Source: Bacteroidetes bacterium GWF2_33_16
GTDB taxonomy: Bacteria; Bacteroidota; Bacteroidia; Bacteroidales; UBA12077
Assembly: GCA_001768565.1 (NCBI GenBank)
Contig: MEOE01000014.1
Location: forward strand, 1 to 64,000
Length of the DNA: 64,000 nucleotides
Reading direction: 5' to 3'
The notes beneath the pieces were generated by a model. That model saw only the letters and a list, made by a program, of their open reading frames with translations. It was not told the DNA's origin and made no database searches. The position numbers and the translations under genes are program-made. This document shows positions 59,841 through 64,000 of the stretch, one piece after another (within the stretch, counting starts at the first letter, position 1; each line of letters begins with the position of its first letter).

Positions 59841-62297
59841 ATGATTAGTAAGAAAATAGTTGGTGTTATTATTTTAGTATGTTTAAGTTTCTCGGTATTA
59901 AGTGCTCAAAATCCTGATTCTCTGCGCAAAATAATCTACTCTGATAAGAAGGAAGAATCTATAAAATCAGCACTGGAATTAAGTAGTTTTTTTCAATATC
60001 AGAATACAGATAGTGCATTAAAATATGTAAATCTTACTATAGATTTAATCGGGAAACGTAAATTTCCTGATTTAAGATATAAAGCATATATTATTAAAGG
60101 CAATATTTATGAAGATTTGGGACAAACGGATTCTGCTTTAAAATATTATAATAATGCGTTAAAACAGGCCAATGATTTAGGCAAGGAGCAGAAAATTGCA
60201 GATTGCTACAATAATATTGGAAGAATATATAAGAAACGCCAGTTATACGATAGTGCAACTATCCTGTATGAAAAGGCTCTTCAGATTAATACCGAGATTA
60301 AAGATTCAGTAAATTTAGGTGTAGTGTTAAATAATATAGGTAACCTGAATTCAGAACAAGCAAATTATTCTGCAGCACTTGTTTATCTTACGCAGGCAGG
60401 CGAAATTTTCGAATCCATAAAAAACTATAATTATGCATCGTATGTGCTTAATAATGTTGGCAATATATACTATTTTATTGGCGATTATGATCGGGCAGCA
60501 GATAGCTACTATAAAGTATTGAGATTTTCAAAAGAAATAAATGACTTGGTTTTAGAAGCTGGTGCATATAATAATCTGGCTATTACGCATAAAAGCCTCG
60601 AAAATTATGAACGTTCACTTTACTATTTGCAACAGGCACTTGATATATATAATAAAACGAATGATATTCAAAATAAACATAAGACACTACATAATTTCGG
60701 AGTTACTTATTTAAGTGCAGAACAATACGATAGCGCCTATGTATATTACCTCAAATCGCTTGAGATTACAACCAGGATTAATGATCTAAAATCAATTGGG
60801 GAAACAATTGGTGAGCTTGGCGAAGTTTTTATGAAGAAAAATATGCCAGATTCAGCAAGGATCTATTTTGAAAAAGCTATCAAAATAAGCCAATCCATAA
60901 AAGATCCTTTAAACGAAAGCTTGTGCAAATATCGATTAGGAGTACTGTATTTAAAACAAGATAATCTGAAATTAAGTGAAATATGCTTAAATGATGCATT
61001 GAATATTTCGTCACAAATTGGTGTAATCGAAAGATCAATGGATATTTATTCTTACTTGTCGAAAATTTATGAGAAAAAGGGGGATTATAAAAAGGCATTT
61101 TTTTATTATAATGATTATTCGGCATTAGCTGATTCTATTCTTGGTCAGGAAAATAAAATTGTGGTTGAAGAACTCGAAACAAAGTATGAAGTTGATCAGA
61201 AAAATGTGCAGATTGAATTATTAAAGAAAAACGATATTATAAGCCAGTTAGAATTAAAACGCAAGACATTGGTATTTTACTTCTCACTTGTAGTTATATT
61301 TTTTATGCTCATATCCATTGTTTTTGCTCTTGTTACAAATAAACGTAGAAAAAGAATGAATGAGATTCTATTGAAACAGAATCATGAAATTAGTGAGCAA
61401 AAAGAAGAGATACAATCCCAGCGTGATGAAATTGAAGCACATCGTGATCTGGTTTATAATCAGAAACAAGATATTGAAATAACTCATCTTAAAATTTCTG
61501 AGAGTATTGAATATGCTCAAGTAATTCAAGAATCAATTTTACCCGATACAGAAATCCTTAAAGAAAATGTTTCTGATTTTTTTGTATTTTTTAAACCTAA
61601 AGATGTTGTAAGTGGCGACTTTTATTGGTGGGCAAATGTTGAAAATTGTACTGTTATAGCAGCGGTTGATTGCACTGGGCATGGTGTTCCGGGTGCATTT
61701 ATGAGTATGCTTGGTATTTCATTCTTACGCGAAATAGTAATGAAAGAATATATTACACATCCAGGAGTTATTTTGAGGAAACTGCGTAAAGAAATTGTCA
61801 AAAGCTTAAAACAGAAGGACGAACTTGGAGCCCCACGCGATGGAATGGATATGGCGCTTATTAGTATTAATCACGAAACAAATATAATGGAGTTTGCCGG
61901 AGCACATAATCCAGTATATATAATTAGCAAAACAATAAAAAAACCCGATAATAAGTTATTTCAGATGTATACTCTTGATGGGGTGGAGGAAAAACTCCTT
62001 GAAATTAAACCAGATAAAATGCCAATTGCTATTTATTACCGAATGGATCCGTTTACAAATCATGAGATTCAATTAGAAAGGGGAGATCAGATTTATATGT
62101 TTAGCGATGGATTTGTAGATCAATTTGGAGGCGATGATAAGAAACGTTTCATGTATGGAGCCTTTCGTGAGCTACTGCTAAAAATAGCAAATAAACCCCT
62201 GGAAACGCAAAAGGAGATAATTGAAAATACTTTTGATTATTGGAAAGGTACTCACGAACAAATAGATGATGTTGTGGTACTTGGTATAAAAATCTAA
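59841..62297 (+). CDS. TPR-SpoIIE-type protein phosphatase, copy 2
   Basis: Paralogue of the preceding gene, 28 nt away. 818 residues: signal peptide, about nine to ten TPRs (to about 440), one membrane helix (about 475-495), coiled coil, and the same SpoIIE domain. The catalytic part is almost identical to copy 1 in amino acids and even in long DNA stretches, while the TPR parts are only distantly alike, which points to gene conversion or domain swapping. Metal-site residues GDFYWW and VDCTGHG are intact. Confidence 0.9.
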   Translation: MISKKIVGVIILVCLSFSVLSAQNPDSLRKIIYSDKKEESIKSALELSSFFQYQNTDSALKYVNLTIDLIGKRKFPDLRYKAYIIKGNIYEDLGQTDSALKYYNNALKQANDLGKEQKIADCYNNIGRIYKKRQLYDSATILYEKALQINTEIKDSVNLGVVLNNIGNLNSEQANYSAALVYLTQAGEIFESIKNYNYASYVLNNVGNIYYFIGDYDRAADSYYKVLRFSKEINDLVLEAGAYNNLAITHKSLENYERSLYYLQQALDIYNKTNDIQNKHKTLHNFGVTYLSAEQYDSAYVYYLKSLEITTRINDLKSIGETIGELGEVFMKKNMPDSARIYFEKAIKISQSIKDPLNESLCKYRLGVLYLKQDNLKLSEICLNDALNISSQIGVIERSMDIYSYLSKIYEKKGDYKKAFFYYNDYSALADSILGQENKIVVEELETKYEVDQKNVQIELLKKNDIISQLELKRKTLVFYFSLVVIFFMLISIVFALVTNKRRKRMNEILLKQNHEISEQKEEIQSQRDEIEAHRDLVYNQKQDIEITHLKISESIEYAQVIQESILPDTEILKENVSDFFVFFKPKDVVSGDFYWWANVENCTVIAAVDCTGHGVPGAFMSMLGISFLREIVMKEYITHPGVILRKLRKEIVKSLKQKDELGAPRDGMDMALISINHETNIMEFAGAHNPVYIISKTIKKPDNKLFQMYTLDGVEEKLLEIKPDKMPIAIYYRMDPFTNHEIQLERGDQIYMFSDGFVDQFGGDDKKRFMYGAFRELLLKIANKPLETQKEIIENTFDYWKGTHEQIDDVVVLGIKI

Positions 62298-62330
62298 TCT
62301 TTCTCGATAGGCTTAATTGATAATTGGAAC

Positions 62331-62403
62331 GCCTTCTTAGCTCAGTTGGTAGAGCAGCTCATTCGTAATGAGCAGGTCGCGGGTTCGAATCCCGTGGAAG
62401 GCT
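62331..62403 (+). tRNA. tRNA-Thr (anticodon CGT)
   Basis: A 73-nt cloverleaf: acceptor GCCTTCT with GGAAGGC, D-arm AGCTCAGTTGGTAGAGCA, anticodon stem GCTCA/TGAGC with CGT at 62364-62366, TPsiC loop GGTTCGAATCCC. CCA is not encoded. It reads ACG. Confidence 0.97.
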
Positions 62404-62406
62404 CTA

Positions 62407-62522
62407 CTGGTGAATAGTGATCAGTGAGAAGTGAGCTGTGAGTGATAGAAAAGCTATTTGTCAAGCTTAAAACCCTAACTCACCAATCCATTCACCATTC
62501 ACTAATCACAGTTTACTAATCC
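62407..62522. repeat. Degenerate inverted repeat after tRNA-Thr
   Basis: Short units like GTGAATAGTGA and GTGAGCTGTGA (62410-62446) are mirrored by CACCATTCACTAATCACAG (62492-62510), forming a long imperfect stem around an AAGCTATTTGTCAAGCTT loop. The unit style resembles the repeats at 1733-1822. It could act as a loose terminator for the tRNA. Confidence 0.5.
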
Positions 62523-62584
62523 GATTTGCTTTTTACCTCAGAATTTCTGAACTTGAGGTTTGTTAAACCCTAAATATCAATTAT

Positions 62585-64000
62585 ATGAAAAAACTTATTT
62601 ACTCAGTTATTCTGATTGTTATTTCATTTATTCAGGTTTATAGTCAAATACCAGAAAAGTTCAATTATCAGGGAGTGTTACGAAATTCTGCAGGTGAACT
62701 AGTAAAAAACACATCCATAACAGTTAAAATATCTTTATTACAAGGAAACACATCGGGTGATGTTGTGTACTCAGAAAACTATACAGTTAGTACAAATAAT
62801 TATGGTCAGTTTACGGTTCAGGTTGGAGGAGGAACAGTATTATTCAGTACTTTTAATAGTATTGATTGGTCACAACAGTTGTATCAGAAAACTGAAATTG
62901 CTTATCCTGCTGGAGGTACATTAGTTGATATGGGAACAATCCAATTAATTTCGGTTCCATATTCAAACTATTCAGGAAAAGCAAAAGTCCTTGATAATAA
63001 TTTGCTTTATTTCACCGATACGGATACCTTATTTGCAGTAAAAGACCGCGATGGAAACATTGTATTTGCAGTATTTCCAGATGGAGCTAAAGTTTATACT
63101 AATATTGATTCCAAAGGCAAGGTTGGTGGATTTGCAGTAAGTGGCCGAACACCAACAAAATTGGGCGAAGAAATTGAATATTTCAGAGTAACACCAGACA
63201 GTACCAGAGTTTGGGTTAACGATTCAATTGGAACAAAAGGCAAAGTTGGTGGATTTGCAGTAAGTGGCCGCACGCCAACTAAAGGAATTATAAATGATTA
63301 TTTATTTGTAACCTCCGATAGTACACGAGTTTATATTAATGATTCCTCAACAACAAAGGGAAGAGTAGGCGGTTTTGCAATAAGTGGCCGTACTCAAACG
63401 AAAGGTGAGGTAAAACCGTTTACTTCATTAACACCTGAAAATTACCTTATAGGTCATCGCAGTGGGTCTTCAATCACCACTGGTCGTTATAATTCGTTCT
63501 TTGGTTACGAGGCAGGATTCTCAAATACATCAGGAAATAGTAATATTATACAGGGCTATAAATCGGGGTATTCGAATACACTTGGCTCGTATAATATTTT
63601 TCTTGGAGATTCTGCCGGATTTTCCAATACAAGTGGAGAAATAAATATCTTTATGGGTTATAAGGCTGGTTCCTCAAATACCACAGGTAGTTATAATGTT
63701 CTCATAGGTGACTCTGCAGGTGTTTCTAATACAACTGGTGTTGCAAATATTTTTATTGGTCCTTGGGCTGGTTACCAGAATACAACTGGAGATCGAAATG
63801 TGATTGTTGGTGTTGCTGGTTATGAAAATAATACTGGTTTTAGTAATGTCTTTTTAGGAACCTTTTCAGGAACCAAAAACCATGATGGAAATAGAAATGT
63901 TTATATTGGTGATAATGCAGGAGGTAATATTTCAGGAGGACAAGAAAATGTATTTGTTGGTAAAAGTTCTGGCTGGAAAACAACAAGTGGTAATCGTAAT
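62585..64000 (+). CDS. Large repetitive secreted protein, 3' end cut off
   Basis: Open from ATG 62585 to the window edge (472 codons so far, no stop). A signal peptide (MKKLIYSVILIVISFIQVYS) leads to IPEKFNYQGVLRNSAGEL, the usual start of Bacteroidota surface proteins of the tail-fibre type. Then come three 40-41-residue repeats (63116 on) with VGGFAVSGRT, and ten tandem 17-residue repeats (63491 on) with N-x-F-x-G-xx-AG-xx-NTTG, a YadA-head-like beta-solenoid pattern. Such proteins often end in an S74 endosialidase-like chaperone, but the end is not visible. Confidence 0.8.
   Translation, partial: MKKLIYSVILIVISFIQVYSQIPEKFNYQGVLRNSAGELVKNTSITVKISLLQGNTSGDVVYSENYTVSTNNYGQFTVQVGGGTVLFSTFNSIDWSQQLYQKTEIAYPAGGTLVDMGTIQLISVPYSNYSGKAKVLDNNLLYFTDTDTLFAVKDRDGNIVFAVFPDGAKVYTNIDSKGKVGGFAVSGRTPTKLGEEIEYFRVTPDSTRVWVNDSIGTKGKVGGFAVSGRTPTKGIINDYLFVTSDSTRVYINDSSTTKGRVGGFAISGRTQTKGEVKPFTSLTPENYLIGHRSGSSITTGRYNSFFGYEAGFSNTSGNSNIIQGYKSGYSNTLGSYNIFLGDSAGFSNTSGEINIFMGYKAGSSNTTGSYNVLIGDSAGVSNTTGVANIFIGPWAGYQNTTGDRNVIVGVAGYENNTGFSNVFLGTFSGTKNHDGNRNVYIGDNAGGNISGGQENVFVGKSSGWKTTSGNRN
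63116..63399 (+). repeat. 40-41-residue coding repeats (three copies)
   Basis: GKVGGFAVSGRT begins at 63116 and 63239 (123 nt apart) and the variant GRVGGFAISGRT at 63359 (120 nt later). Between them lies DSTRVWVND or DSTRVYIND. In-frame coding repeats of the surface protein. Confidence 0.85.
63491..64000 (+). repeat. 17-residue (51-bp) coding repeats, ten full copies
   Basis: Units start with an Asn codon at 63491, 63542, 63593, 63644, 63695, 63746, 63797, 63845, 63896, 63947 and 63998; the spacing is 51 nt except once 48. Consensus N-(I/V)-F-x-G-xx-AG-xx-N-T-(T/S)-G. The array continues past the window edge. Confidence 0.9.

Noticed and set aside
62331..62584. tRNA as an integration site for a mobile element
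   Set aside because: No integrase gene and no direct repeat of the tRNA 3' end are visible in the window.
63491..64000. Possible CRISPR or satellite array
   Set aside because: The 51-bp periodicity is in frame, the units vary like protein repeats and there are no unique spacers between identical repeats.

Overview
The window is about 64 kb of AT-rich DNA from a member of the Bacteroidota, most likely an anaerobic or facultative marine or sediment Bacteroidales/Marinilabiliales-type organism. The evidence is the lineage-restricted families (DUF3276 PUR-like protein, DUF5606, the long Bacteroidota form of NusB, the PorT/OMP_b-brl type of outer-membrane barrel), A-rich translation starts without Shine-Dalgarno motifs, and repeated matches to the Bacteroidota promoter (TTG, 19-21 bp, TAnnTTTG). 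The [FeFe]-hydrogenase maturation genes and the FeoAB ferrous iron transporter fit low-oxygen life. It is ordinary chromosome: no phage, IS element, CRISPR array or plasmid backbone is visible.

Layout. 0.1-3.1 kb: sulfate activation (cysC, cysD, cysN). 3.1-4.5 kb (minus): NlpC/P60 hydrolase, an unlisted 33-residue membrane peptide and a NUDIX hydrolase. 4.6-10.7 kb: a PgpH-like cyclic-di-AMP phosphodiesterase, then minus-strand ftsK and a LolA-like gene and a lipoprotein. 10.9-13.9 kb: carbamate kinase, ornithine carbamoyltransferase and an outer-membrane barrel. 13.9-18.0 kb (minus): a double Usp protein, a DUF456 protein, an unlisted FeoB-associated Cys-rich protein and a FeoA-FeoB fusion behind a palindromic operator. 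18.2-24.7 kb: small housekeeping operons (thiamine-binding protein, DUF3276, nusB, DUF1573-yajC-ybbR-coaE, TerB-DnaJ, DUF5606). 24.8-29.4 kb (minus): a hybrid histidine kinase, mazG and a SAM hydrolase. 29.6-34.2 kb: phoH, purC, a STAS-like protein, a membrane protein/winged-helix regulator pair with a duplicated operator, and an adenosine-kinase-like PfkB kinase.

34.3-38.5 kb: a six-PAS membrane histidine kinase and its single-domain response regulator. 38.6-42.4 kb: hydG-hydF-hydE behind a Crp/Fnr-like palindrome. 42.4-45.4 kb: an MBL-fold hydrolase and a fusion of a GNAT acetyltransferase with a histone-deacetylase-type amidohydrolase. 45.4-48.8 kb: a cold/stress island (RRM protein and cold-shock protein behind a long leader, a divergent RpoD-like sigma factor, a second cold-shock-domain protein and a fatty-acid desaturase). 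48.9-56.7 kb: a methyltransferase, a membrane LytTR regulator, two surface proteins, a ZIP-like membrane protein with an inserted cyclic-nucleotide-binding domain, a SemiSWEET, a DMT exporter and truA. 56.8-62.3 kb: a secreted protein and two tandem TPR/SpoIIE-type phosphatases. 62.3-64 kb: tRNA-Thr(CGT), an imperfect inverted-repeat region, and the start of a large repetitive secreted protein cut by the window edge.

Points of most interest are the domain fusions (ZIP plus CNMP-binding, GNAT plus deacetylase), the duplicated GTTTA-N5-TAAAC operator, the feoAB operator, the Fnr-like site before hydG, the two genes too short for ordinary ORF calling, and the tandem phosphatases whose C-terminal halves look homogenised. 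All functions are inferred from sequence motifs read by eye; no database search was run.
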